Positions 18,491 through 27,180 of a stretch of DNA of 64,000 nucleotides are shown piece by piece. Source of the DNA: Pirellulales bacterium (GTDB taxonomy: Bacteria > Planctomycetota > Planctomycetia > Pirellulales > Lacipirellulaceae); contig JAKVCC010000012.1 in NCBI GenBank assembly GCA_022448265.1, forward strand, positions 1 to 64,000, written 5' to 3'. The notes under the pieces are model-generated. The model was not told the origin of the DNA. It worked only from the letters and a program-made list of their open reading frames with translations, and searched no databases. Position 1 is the stretch's first letter, and each line of letters opens with the position of its first letter. Made by a program: the position numbers and the translations under genes.

Positions 18491-18611
18491 GGGCAGAGGT
18501 GGGGTCACCACGGGTATTTTGTTATTGTCGCTATCAGCCTAGTTTACTACCTTGTACCGACCCGCTCATGTCCCTCGCATCTGCTGGCCCCTCAGACGCT
18601 GGTGCGTACGT

Positions 18612-19805
18612 ATGGCAAACGAAAGTTCCAAGTTGTCTCAGCGACCGGCTTCGCAATCTAATCGCGTATTCCTTTCAGCACCGCACATGTCGGGCGACGA
18701 ATTGGCATTGATTGAGGAGGCGTTCCTGTCGAATTGGATCGCCCCGCTCGGACCCCACGTCGATGCATTTGAAGAAGAGTTTGCCGCCAAGCTTGGGGTG
18801 GATCATGCAGTAGTGCTTTCGAGCGGCACCGCGGCGTTGCATTTGGCCTTGTTGATAGCGGGCGTTGAGCCAGGTGACAAAGTAGTCACTTCAACACTTA
18901 CCTTCGTCGCAACTGCCAATGCAATTGGTTACACCGGGGCAGAGCCAACCTTCATTGATAGCGAGCGGTCAAGTTGGAACATGGATCCGCAGCTGTTGGC
19001 GGAGGAGCTTGCCGACGCCGCCCAAAAAGGTCAATTGCCCCGCGCCGTAGTAGTGGTCGACATATGTGGCCAAAGCGCTGATTGGAAACCAATTCGCGAA
19101 CTTACCGACGAATACGAAATCCCGCTTATTGCTGACAGTGCCGAATCGCTTGGTGCAACCTACGGTGATAGAGCCGCCGGAACTCTGGGTGATATCGGTT
19201 GTTTCTCGTTCAACGGAAACAAGATTATCACAACCGGCGGCGGCGGAATGCTGGTGACAGACAACGGGGACTGGGCTAGGCAGGTACGCCATTTGGCAAC
19301 GCAAGCGCGCGATCCTGCTCCCCATTATGAGCATTCGCAGCAGGGGTACAACTATCGGCTCAGCAATCTCCTGGCAGCAGTAGGGCGTGGTCAGCTGCGC
19401 GTGCTCGAACAGCGCGTCGACGAGAGGCGCGCAGTTTTTGAGTACTACCAAGATGCCATTGGGAACCTGCCCGGCATCGAGTTTATGCCCGAGGCCAAAT
19501 TCGGACGATCGACCCGTTGGCTCACTTGCCTGCTTGTGGACGCGTCTCTTTCGGGCGTATCTCCTGAACGTCTTCTGCAAGAGTTTGCTGCTGAGAATAT
19601 CGAAGCGCGTCCGATGTGGAAACCGATGCACCTGCAACCGTTATTTCGTGACGCGCAGTACCGTGGTGGGAAGGTGGCCGAGGATATTTTTGCGCGCGGT
19701 TTATGTTTGCCCAGTGGATCGAGTCTTACCGAACAGGACTTGCAGCGGATTGCGTCAGTTTTCCGATCTGTTTTTCCCGATTTGAAAAAACCCCTGGTGG
19801 CTTGA
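18612..19805 (+). CDS. DegT/DnrJ/EryC1 sugar aminotransferase (PglE-like)
   Basis: The ATG at 18612 (MANESSKL) is preferred to 18552; 397 residues. PLP fold type I. The N-terminus FLSAPHMSGDELALIEEAF is typical of sugar aminotransferases. VLSSGTAALHLALL binds the PLP phosphate, IADSAESLGATYG carries the conserved Asp, and FSFNGNKIITTGGGGML contains the Schiff-base Lys. RLSNLLAAVGRGQL follows. The family transaminates 4-keto- or 3-keto-6-deoxy nucleotide sugars. Its closest function would be UDP-4-amino-sugar formation as in PglE/PseC, feeding the PglC-like transferase. No dehydratase or acetyltransferase partner is in the window, so specificity stays open. Confidence 0.93.
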   Translation: MANESSKLSQRPASQSNRVFLSAPHMSGDELALIEEAFLSNWIAPLGPHVDAFEEEFAAKLGVDHAVVLSSGTAALHLALLIAGVEPGDKVVTSTLTFVATANAIGYTGAEPTFIDSERSSWNMDPQLLAEELADAAQKGQLPRAVVVVDICGQSADWKPIRELTDEYEIPLIADSAESLGATYGDRAAGTLGDIGCFSFNGNKIITTGGGGMLVTDNGDWARQVRHLATQARDPAPHYEHSQQGYNYRLSNLLAAVGRGQLRVLEQRVDERRAVFEYYQDAIGNLPGIEFMPEAKFGRSTRWLTCLLVDASLSGVSPERLLQEFAAENIEARPMWKPMHLQPLFRDAQYRGGKVAEDIFARGLCLPSGSSLTEQDLQRIASVFRSVFPDLKKPLVA

Positions 19806-20106
19806 TCCTTTACGACGGTATCGCATGCCGGCTAGCGAATCCAAACTAATGGGCCTTCAGATTGTCTGAAACACGACCAGGGTAGATGGAACTCCCTGGC
19901 CAATTTGGTTATCTATGGTTTTGATTCACAGGGCTCGCAGGCCGGCGACCCTTGATGATGGGCGATCCTTTGCACCTGGTTTAGCGGTAGTTAATGTCGG
20001 GATTTTGGCTGCCAGGCCAGGGTTTTTCTGCTCGTCCTGGGATGCTGGCGGGTGACGACGCGTACGCTCAAACGGTGGTTGGCACAGAAGTCTTAACAGC
20101 AGCCGG
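19806..20106. other. Convergent gap, aminotransferase / subtilase
   Basis: About 300 bp between convergent genes. Short inverted repeats such as TTCAGA-TTG-TCTGAA and CCAGGG...CCCTGG occur near 19856-19900 but lack T-tracts. No gene is supported. Confidence 0.4.
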
Positions 20107-23100
20107 CTAGATCCAATCACCAATCTTTTGGAATACCAAGTCCGTTGCCTGGACGTGCGCGTTATTGTTGCCACCGTTAATCGCAAAAGCTTGTACGTTG
20201 GCGAAGTCATTGACGCGGTTATTGAAGTTGGTTCCGGACAAAGTGACATCGCTACCGGTAGCCTGCAAGCTGTCGTCTCCGGTGGAATCGAAAAGCTTTG
20301 CAACGTCATTGCCCTGGGACGAGGTCGTATGGGTTTGGTCGAATAGCCTAGCGTAGTTCAAAAATCCCACGCCCGACATAATTGCTCTGTTATGGAAAGC
20401 TCGATACGTATCGTCTCCAGAAGAATCATGAAAAGTAGCTGTGTCATATCCTGTCGATGCGTAGGCATACGTAGCACAAAACCCGGATGCGTAGTTGTGG
20501 AACCCGGTGCCGCTTAAAGTAACGTAGTTGAAATAGGATTCATAAACATCGTTGCCTGGTGAGTCGTAGAACCTTGCTTCGTCGTTACCCTGAGAAGAGT
20601 ATCCATAGTTGGCGGAGAAATTATTGGCCCGATTATAAAACCCAGTACCCTGTAGTATGGCGCGATTGTGGTAGGCACGAAAATCATCGTCGCCAACCGA
20701 ATCATAAAATTTTGCAATGTCATAGCCTTGGGTCGAATAGGCATAGGTACTACTGAACTGGCTGGCGGCGTGAGAAAAGCCTATGCCCGAGAAGGTGGCG
20801 TGGTCGTAATAGCCTTCGTACAGATCATCACCTGCGGAGTCATAGAAAGCAGCAGTGTCATCGCCCGCTGTCGAATAGGCGTAGGTCTGAGCAAAGTATT
20901 TTGCGGTGTTATTGAAGCCAGTGCCAACCATCAACGCATAACGGCTGTACCCTTTGAATGTGTCACTGCCGATGGAATCATAGAAACGGGCAATGTCCTG
21001 ACCGCCAAAGGAGTGTGCTTGAGTTCTTGCAAAGCCATCAGCGGAGTTGAAATAGCCGCTTCCGGTCATCGTTGCTCGGTCGTGGTGTGCCAGAAATTCA
21101 TCATTGCCAACTGAGTCGTAGAAGTTGGCAAAATCATTGCCCCCGGTCGAGTAGGCGTAATTCTCATCAAACATGCGAACATAGTTGAAATACCCGCTTC
21201 CGGAGAGCATCATCTTGTTGTGGTATGCCCTGAGTAGATCGTACTCAGCTGTGTCGTAGAAAGTCGCCACATCATGGCCGGAAGTAGCATAGGTGTAGGT
21301 CAACGCGAAATCGTTGGCGCGATTTGAGAACCCGCTACCCGCCAGTGTCACATGATCCGAATAGCCGGTGTAGGTGTCGTCCCCTGACGAATCGTAGAGG
21401 CGCGCCGCGTCGGTGCCTTGTGTCGAATAGGCATGAGTCGAAGCAAAGTCCCGGGCGTAGTTGTAGAAGCCAGTCCCCTTCATGATCGCGCGGTTGTAAT
21501 AGGCGCGGTAGTCGTCGTTTCCGGCGGAGTCATGTAGTTCGGCGTGGTCGGTGCCACCGGTCGAGTAGGCATAGGTTTCAGAAAAATCGTACGCGGTGTG
21601 CGTAAAACCTGTGCCGGAAAAGGCGACATCTGACATGCGAGCAACCAAGATATCGTCCCCGGCGCTGTCGTAGAGTGTGGCAGTGTCGTTGCCGCCATTG
21701 CCATAGACATCGACGGTTTCCATGTCGTGCGCTAATACTGCGAAACCATTGCCGTTCAATGTGGCCTGTCCGACGCTCAGGACGGCGGTCTCATTTCCAC
21801 TAGTGCCCGTTAGCGTGATCGAGTCGTTGCCCGTACTGCCGGCAAAGTTTACGTTGGTGACGGAAATTGCTGCAAAGCTGTAGGAGACACCGTTGACGAC
21901 GACCTGGTATGTGTTGCCGGCGGCAAAGCTAAAGACGTCGTCACCTGCGGTGCCCGCGACTTGCACGGTGGTGCCGCTCAGTGATACGAGATTGGTCAAG
22001 CGGAAGTCAACGTCGTTATTGGTTCCCGATACCTTGAGGAAGACCTCATCACCGGCACTGGCATAAACATCAACGCGTGAGGCGCTTCCTACGGAGTTGC
22101 CCGTATCGATGAGCTGTAGGCTGTAATCGTAGAGTTCCAAGCTCACTTGGCCGCTGGTGTTATCAAACATGGCCTCGGCAGTTAGGTAGCCAGCGCTGGC
22201 GGCTTCGAAACGGTACCAGGTTTCTCCCGCGATCGAAACATCATCGAGTTCGTTGAAGGCGACGGACCCCCAGTCTGTGAATGAAAACGTTGACTCCGAG
22301 GTGATGTCCAGATCGTAGTAGCCCAATCCGTCGGCGGACGACAAGCCTACTGTATAGTTCTGTCCTGCCGTGACATTGACAGTGAAGATTTCGTTGTCAT
22401 CGCCGCTCCAGGTGCCGGTTCCACCAGACACCTGCCAGGAGGTATCTATCGCGTGCGTCATGTTCGACGCAGTAAACGTGACGGTGCCCGAATTTTCAGC
22501 GGTGAAGGCGAAATAGTCGATATCGCCCAGCGTGGTGATCGCTCCGCTCATCGATATGGGGTCATTGACCATGCCGAGGCTATAAGCGGAGTCGAGGCTC
22601 GAGCCGTAATCGTCTATGGGCATCAGCGCGTAGATGGCGGCTTCCAAATTGAGGCGGTCGTACCAGGTATTGGTGGCGGTATCGTAAAATGAGTCCGCCG
22701 TGGCGGCCATCTGATCATAGATTGTGTCTTGGGTAATATTCGTGTGGCCGGCAAACTCCATCGCTTCACGGATGAGCACGCTCGATCCGGCCACGTAGGG
22801 GGCCGCCATGCTCGTGCCCGAGAAGCGGGCAAAGTCGTCGTCGGTGCCATTGTTGTTGCCAGCGTAATCGGGCACCGTGCTAGTGATCCAGCGCCCAGGG
22901 GCGGCGATGGCGCGTGAATGGCGCTGGCTGAAGTAGCTTAGCAGCCCGCTGTCGTCGGTCGACATTACCGGTATGACGTGCGAGCTTGCTGCCGGATAAC
23001 TTAGGCCCGCCTCGGTATGGCTGGTGTAGCTATTGCCGGCCGCGACCGAAATAAAGATACCGTCGGCTTCCAACTGGGCGAATTCGTCTTCAAGATTTGC

Positions 23101-23793
23101 CCAGTTTGGAATCGTGTCCGAGTTCCAATTTGCCACACCGAGCGACAGGTTTACCGCAGTGATTGGATTTTCAAAACTATTGCGATTCGTATGCACCCAG
23201 TCTAGGGCATTCTCGACCCAGGAGAAGTAACCAGCACCGACATCATCGAACACCCGTAGCCCAACCAGGTCCACTCCCGGGGCAACTCCCGTATGGGTGC
23301 TGTCGTTGCTGCCGATGATTCCCGAGACGTGCGTGCCATGCGAACCCTCGGGGCCGTCGTCGTAGGGATTAGCGTCGTTTTCACCAGTGAAATCCCAGCC
23401 GCCGACAACGCGATAGTTTTTTCCAAATCCACCGCCTAGCGCTGCGTGGTCGTAGGCGATTCCGCTGTCGATGACGGCGACCGTTTGACCAATACCCGAA
23501 AATCCGTAGTCGCTGCGGACCTGAGTCAGCCCGGTTTGGTCGTGGGCGCTGGCCAGGGATTGATCGATTTGACGCAAGTGCTCTTCGAGCGAATTTTGAT
23601 AGGATGTGTCGATCCAAAAATCGGGAGTCGACTCCTGATGATGATCCAAGGCGAGGGGAGCATCGGCCAGCGCATGGTGCTGCACGCTACACCCTAGTAG
23701 TCCACCCAGTGGATCGGCTGACATCACGAGCCGATCTTCCAGCGTTTCCATCTTGCCAGACCAGCGAAATTGCGGGTGGTGTTCTTTGGGCAT
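20107..23793 (-). CDS. Giant subtilisin-like S8 protease with C-terminal tandem repeats
   Basis: 1228 residues. The N-terminus lacks a classical signal peptide but has METLEDRLVMSADP (about 15-28), which resembles the LEPR-XLL-type motif seen at the start of many very large planctomycete surface proteins. The S8 triad is visible: Asp in AVIDSG (about 109), His in SHGTHVSG (about 152), Ser in FSGTSMAAP (about 328), with oxyanion Asn in AAGNS (about 254). A beta-sandwich pre-peptidase C-like domain follows (about 390-640), then twelve 46-residue repeats and a short tail. The ATG follows a G-rich ribosome-binding stretch (GGGGGGGAAGC). It probably acts at the cell surface or outside. The substrate is unknown. 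It stands alone between the EPS locus and the catabolic island. Confidence 0.93.
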   Translation of the reverse strand: MPKEHHPQFRWSGKMETLEDRLVMSADPLGGLLGCSVQHHALADAPLALDHHQESTPDFWIDTSYQNSLEEHLRQIDQSLASAHDQTGLTQVRSDYGFSGIGQTVAVIDSGIAYDHAALGGGFGKNYRVVGGWDFTGENDANPYDDGPEGSHGTHVSGIIGSNDSTHTGVAPGVDLVGLRVFDDVGAGYFSWVENALDWVHTNRNSFENPITAVNLSLGVANWNSDTIPNWANLEDEFAQLEADGIFISVAAGNSYTSHTEAGLSYPAASSHVIPVMSTDDSGLLSYFSQRHSRAIAAPGRWITSTVPDYAGNNNGTDDDFARFSGTSMAAPYVAGSSVLIREAMEFAGHTNITQDTIYDQMAATADSFYDTATNTWYDRLNLEAAIYALMPIDDYGSSLDSAYSLGMVNDPISMSGAITTLGDIDYFAFTAENSGTVTFTASNMTHAIDTSWQVSGGTGTWSGDDNEIFTVNVTAGQNYTVGLSSADGLGYYDLDITSESTFSFTDWGSVAFNELDDVSIAGETWYRFEAASAGYLTAEAMFDNTSGQVSLELYDYSLQLIDTGNSVGSASRVDVYASAGDEVFLKVSGTNNDVDFRLTNLVSLSGTTVQVAGTAGDDVFSFAAGNTYQVVVNGVSYSFAAISVTNVNFAGSTGNDSITLTGTSGNETAVLSVGQATLNGNGFAVLAHDMETVDVYGNGGNDTATLYDSAGDDILVARMSDVAFSGTGFTHTAYDFSETYAYSTGGTDHAELHDSAGNDDYRAYYNRAIMKGTGFYNYARDFASTHAYSTQGTDAARLYDSSGDDTYTGYSDHVTLAGSGFSNRANDFALTYTYATSGHDVATFYDTAEYDLLRAYHNKMMLSGSGYFNYVRMFDENYAYSTGGNDFANFYDSVGNDEFLAHHDRATMTGSGYFNSADGFARTQAHSFGGQDIARFYDSIGSDTFKGYSRYALMVGTGFNNTAKYFAQTYAYSTAGDDTAAFYDSAGDDLYEGYYDHATFSGIGFSHAASQFSSTYAYSTQGYDIAKFYDSVGDDDFRAYHNRAILQGTGFYNRANNFSANYGYSSQGNDEARFYDSPGNDVYESYFNYVTLSGTGFHNYASGFCATYAYASTGYDTATFHDSSGDDTYRAFHNRAIMSGVGFLNYARLFDQTHTTSSQGNDVAKLFDSTGDDSLQATGSDVTLSGTNFNNRVNDFANVQAFAINGGNNNAHVQATDLVFQKIGDWI
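20167..21825 (-). repeat. Twelve in-frame 46-residue (138-bp) tandem repeats in the subtilase
   Basis: Eleven clear units cover 20167-21687 and one diverged unit 21688-21825; each is exactly 46 codons apart from one extra Asn in the last. Consensus by eye: D-x-A-x-x-Y-D-S-x-G-D-D, then xxxGxGFxNxAxxF and YAYSTxGN. The alternation of short hydrophobic strands with Gly/Asp/Asn turns suggests a beta-solenoid, possibly calcium binding. Units differ clearly from one another at the DNA level, so the array is old rather than a recent slippage product. Confidence 0.92.
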
Positions 23794-24813
23794 TGCTTCC
23801 CCCCCTAGGGAAATGGCGACTCGTTCGACAAGGACGGCTTGTCTGAAAGTGTATTAGGCGTGAGTGGTGTGGGATGAGTCGGGGATGCAGCCACGGGAGG
23901 GGAGACAACCGCGCCAAGAAAAGCTTGTGGGTGAAACATCGGGCCGCGTCACTCTGGTGAGAAGAGCGGACGCCCCGAGATCCATCGAAAGCCTAGTTCA
24001 AAAATGCTAGGAAAGTCGGTGCTTTTCTGAGGTCTTGTGGAGAAATATAGCACCCACCTGCGCTGTGACTGGCTTCTTCCGCCGGGCGTGTTGACGACCG
24101 TCCACATGGTCGCCGCATCGTGATGCGCGAATACAACGTTCTGTTGTCTTTTTGCCACAACCTGGAACCCATTTCAAAACCAACAATCAGCGTCAAGATC
24201 CCCGAGAATTGTGGCCCCAAAACGGTTAATCGGAGATAAAAATTACGAGAGTGCTAGACGAGAATTGATTTTTACAACTAGTTCTAATACGTCTTCCAGG
24301 TAAACGTGTTCGCTTTCAGACAAATGTTGCGGCCGGGTGGGAGTAGCCCTGCCCCACGGTACGTCAGCCACGTATCTTGGAGCAATATTTCCCGTCCAGC
24401 GCAGCTTGTCCAGCAATTGGGGGTCAGGGGATCAAGAGGCCCGTTGATGTCCGGAAACGTGCAAGAGATTTCCAACAACGAAACGATTGATAGCCCCAGT
24501 CCGCTCGCTGATCCAATCGACTCGAGCGCGGCCCTACTACACGCGCCGCCAAGTAGTGCTCATTGAAGGGAGCGGTCTGGAGCACAGCCAGAAAACCAGG
24601 GCATTACTGGGAGATGGCCTCCGCTGCGGCACTCTTGTCCGTGTCGATGAGCCGTCGCGGTTGAGCGCTGTCATGAAGCCTTCGTGCTCGCACATGCCAT
24701 GGCAGCCATAATGAGAGTGTGTTGCTAAGCAAAGTCGTCAGTATAGACTGTGATCAGCTCTTCGATACGATGCCAGTTCATGGCCGCCCTTTGGCATTTC
24801 TGCCAAAAACCAC
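23794..24813. other. 1-kb gap upstream of the subtilase
   Basis: About 1020 bp with no recognisable gene; ORFs at 24306-24566 and 24487-24711 have no domain I can name. It contains the subtilase promoter and the 3' end of the ASRT-creatininase operon, with a hairpin at 24790-24807. Confidence 0.45.
24790..24807 (-). terminator. Hairpin just after the ASRT-family gene
   Basis: TTTGGCA and TGCCAAA pair perfectly around a four-base loop (GAAA on the minus strand), six bases past the stop. No T-tract follows on the minus strand, so it may protect the mRNA 3' end rather than terminate. Confidence 0.35.
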
Positions 24814-25173
24814 TTATGTTCCAAATCCCATGGTGGTGTAAAAGGCCAAGTTAGGCTGGGTTACGTCCATGCGACCAATTTGGGCAATCACGCCTACCGT
24901 ACTCTCAACCTTGATCGCATATTGCCCAAACGGAATCTGAAATCCATCGATCGGTTCGTTGGTGCGAATGCACCTGACGCGCTCGGCGCCAATGGAGCCT
25001 GCATGGAGCACGACTGGGTCGCGGTCGGTAAAGTAAATGGTGAGTGAGACGTCGGCGTCTTGTTCGTTGGGGTTCAGCAATACGAGCGACTCGTGGCCCA
25101 TCAGTTCGCCATCGCCCGGATTCGGTAGATCTCCGTCTGGAAAGAACCAGATCTTCTTGCCGTAGTCGCTCAT
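24814..25173 (-). CDS. ASRT-family (Anabaena sensory rhodopsin transducer-like) protein
   Basis: 119 residues, the usual length of this beta-sandwich family. Visible family features are an early GKKIWFFPDGDLP strand, GHESLVLLNPNEQDADVSLTIYFTD and IPFGQYAIKVESTVGVIAQIGRMD. These align by eye with the cyanobacterial rhodopsin transducer, but there is no rhodopsin gene here. Homologues outside cyanobacteria commonly sit with metabolic genes and have been suggested to bind small molecules or carbohydrates. The gene follows the creatininase gene by 3 bases and ends a five-gene operon. A role as ligand-binding or regulatory accessory protein of that pathway is inference. Confidence 0.78.
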   Translation of the reverse strand: MSDYGKKIWFFPDGDLPNPGDGELMGHESLVLLNPNEQDADVSLTIYFTDRDPVVLHAGSIGAERVRCIRTNEPIDGFQIPFGQYAIKVESTVGVIAQIGRMDVTQPNLAFYTTMGFGT

Positions 25174-25176
25174 AAA

Positions 25177-25917
25177 TTATGCCATTAAAATTTTTCTGAG
25201 ATGTCTTAGTATGCTTGCTTTTGCGGTATCGCCATACTCTTTAGTCGCGTCTTTGGCAGTACTCGCATACCACTTGTCGGCAGTGAGTTTCTTCATATCG
25301 ACCCCTTCCGGGCAAAGCGACAACATTAGCGAGGTCTCACCAATACCCGCGTGGTCGAATGTGTATTCATTTTGCGTTTGAGCGTCCATGAGTGCATGGA
25401 GTTGGATCCAGCTGAACGGATCGCTACCTTCGGCATGTTTGTCGTAGTAGTCGCTCATTCCTTTGCAGCCCCACCAGCCTTCACCATGCTGGTCTTCGAG
25501 GAAATCAAAAATGGTCTTACGCGCGGCAGTTTTGAAGGCCAAGTCGGTGGGCATGCCGGCAGAAAAATTCTCTGTTTGGTGGTGAACAATCCCATGAATA
25601 TTCCTGAAGCCTACTTTCAATAGGCTCATAAATAGCCCTTTGGCCATGGGAATGATTTGCTCACAATCCACATGGATCGCCCCGCTACGTTCGGATTTTT
25701 CAACGGCGTAACTCGCTGCGCCATAGTAGAAGGGCGGTAAAATGACCAGGTCGAGTTCCTGCTCGAGTAGCTCGACCATGCGAATGACTACGAGCGTGTC
25801 GACGCCAAGGGCTAGGTGTTCAGCATGGTATTCCAATACGCCAATGGGCAACACGATGGGCCAGTTTTCGTCGATGGCCTGATGAATCTGATGAGGCAGC
25901 ATCATCTCGTACCGCAT
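25177..25917 (-). CDS. Creatininase-family amidohydrolase
   Basis: 246 residues from the ATG at 25917, which has a good ribosome-binding site (CAGGAGAG) nine bases upstream; the ORF itself opens at a TTG at 25938. Metal-site motifs are present: PIGVLEYHAEHLALGVDT supplies the Glu, His and Asp ligands, and DHAGIGETSLML is the conserved C-terminal signature. The usual NGHGGN loop is altered to VHHQTEN. Family members hydrolyse cyclic or linear amides such as creatinine or formamidopyrimidines. The gene lies directly downstream of the creatinase-like M24 gene. That pairing suggests hydrolysis of an N-substituted amide rather than proof of creatinine use. Confidence 0.87.
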   Translation of the reverse strand: MRYEMMLPHQIHQAIDENWPIVLPIGVLEYHAEHLALGVDTLVVIRMVELLEQELDLVILPPFYYGAASYAVEKSERSGAIHVDCEQIIPMAKGLFMSLLKVGFRNIHGIVHHQTENFSAGMPTDLAFKTAARKTIFDFLEDQHGEGWWGCKGMSDYYDKHAEGSDPFSWIQLHALMDAQTQNEYTFDHAGIGETSLMLSLCPEGVDMKKLTADKWYASTAKDATKEYGDTAKASILRHLRKILMA

Positions 25918-25941
25918 AACGAATCTCTCCTGGAGCAAGAC

Positions 25942-27120
25942 CTAACAATCAACCTCAATGAGCTCCATCCGTGAGCCACTATTGAGCATTTTAGCGGGAC
26001 CTGATTCGGTTACTAGCAGGCCGTTTTCCCAACGCAAGCCAAAGTCGTCGGATGCGAAAAAGGTGTCGGCCTGAAACGTCATGTTGGGTTCAAGAGCGTA
26101 TTTGCTGACGGTTTCGAGCCAGGGTTTTTCGACTTCAATTAAACCCAATCCGTGGCAAGGACCATAGAGATAGTAGTCAGCAAAACCAGCCTTTTTCACT
26201 ACATCTTCGTAGTGCTGGGCAATCTGGCCCGACACGGCTCCGGCCTGCATGAATTCATAGGTCTTGTAGTGCATTTCTTTGCCGAACTCGATTAATTTTT
26301 TTTGCGAATCGGTCATTTTTCCCAGGCAGACTGGTCTGCCAACCGAGGGCGAATAGCCATCGACCTTACCGCCGACGTTGATCTGTACGATATCGCCTTT
26401 TTCAAAAGTGCGATGGGTGCCTCGTGAAATGGCATTGGTGGTTTTTTTGCCGCCAAACGCATAGACCGTATGGGCTTCTGATTCAGCGCCGTGGCGATAT
26501 AAGGTTTCTACCGCCACGCCAGTCAGTTCCAGTTCGGTCATGCCCGGTTTGACTGCCGCGATCATGGCTTGCATGGCTAATTCGCCCAGTCGTAACCCTT
26601 CGCGCAGGCAGGCAATCTCATCGGGCGATTTGATGCTCCGCAGGCGAGTCATAATGATGTCGTCGGCATTGACGATTTCCGCATTGGGAAACGCATCCCG
26701 CAGGCCTTCGTACATCGCCATATTCGTGCATAGATAACCGGCCAACCCGATGCGTTTTGGGTTGCTCACGCCAATCGATGCGAAAACGTCGCCGTATTTG
26801 CTGACCGCGACCCCGGGATAGGCCGGATCGGCCGTTTCACGATATTCGGTCATTAAATGAATGTGGTCCAGCTTGGATCGTCCGCGCGCATACTCTTCCG
26901 ATTCCGGGCCGATCAGCAGGGCTGCCTGGCCTGACGGAGCAATGGCGACGCCGCCCATTTCGAACAGGGGCCAATAGGCCGTGAAGTAGCGGACATTGGC
27001 GTAGTCTGCCTCGTTAGAATTGGCCACCAAAATGTCCAGATCCGCTGCGGCGAGCAGTTCTGAAGCCCTAGCGATACGCTGGAGATATTGGGACTCCGGA
27101 ATAGAAACTCGATCTGGCAT
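25942..27120 (-). CDS. M24 'pita-bread' hydrolase, creatinase-like, without metal ligands
   Basis: 392 residues with an N-terminal creatinase domain (about 10-155) and a C-terminal M24 fold (about 165-385). In prolidases and methionine aminopeptidases two Asp residues bind metal. Here the first site reads GDIVQINVGG (Asn instead of Asp) and the second YSPSVGRP (no Asp). This resembles creatinase, which is also metal-free, and the GTHR histidine matches the position of creatinase His232 as I recall it. The Glu expected near the second site is not evident, so it is probably not a true creatine amidinohydrolase. RBS AGGAGAG precedes the ATG. The next gene, creatininase, follows after a few bases, so the two are cotranscribed. 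Confidence 0.85.
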   Translation of the reverse strand: MPDRVSIPESQYLQRIARASELLAAADLDILVANSNEADYANVRYFTAYWPLFEMGGVAIAPSGQAALLIGPESEEYARGRSKLDHIHLMTEYRETADPAYPGVAVSKYGDVFASIGVSNPKRIGLAGYLCTNMAMYEGLRDAFPNAEIVNADDIIMTRLRSIKSPDEIACLREGLRLGELAMQAMIAAVKPGMTELELTGVAVETLYRHGAESEAHTVYAFGGKKTTNAISRGTHRTFEKGDIVQINVGGKVDGYSPSVGRPVCLGKMTDSQKKLIEFGKEMHYKTYEFMQAGAVSGQIAQHYEDVVKKAGFADYYLYGPCHGLGLIEVEKPWLETVSKYALEPNMTFQADTFFASDDFGLRWENGLLVTESGPAKMLNSGSRMELIEVDC

Positions 27121-27180
27121 TATGACTCTCCTAAAAACTCTTTATCACACTGAACCTTAACGGGAAAATTGGCTTTCTGT

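Noticed and set aside
18969-19637. 222-residue minus-strand ORF
   Set aside because: Antisense shadow of the DegT-type aminotransferase gene.
19856-19900. Short inverted repeats between convergent genes as terminators
   Set aside because: Stems of six bases without T-tracts; too weak to call.
20107-21825. CRISPR-like array suggested by the regular 138-bp period
   Set aside because: The repeats are coding, in frame, diverged in DNA and lack unique spacers between identical short repeats.
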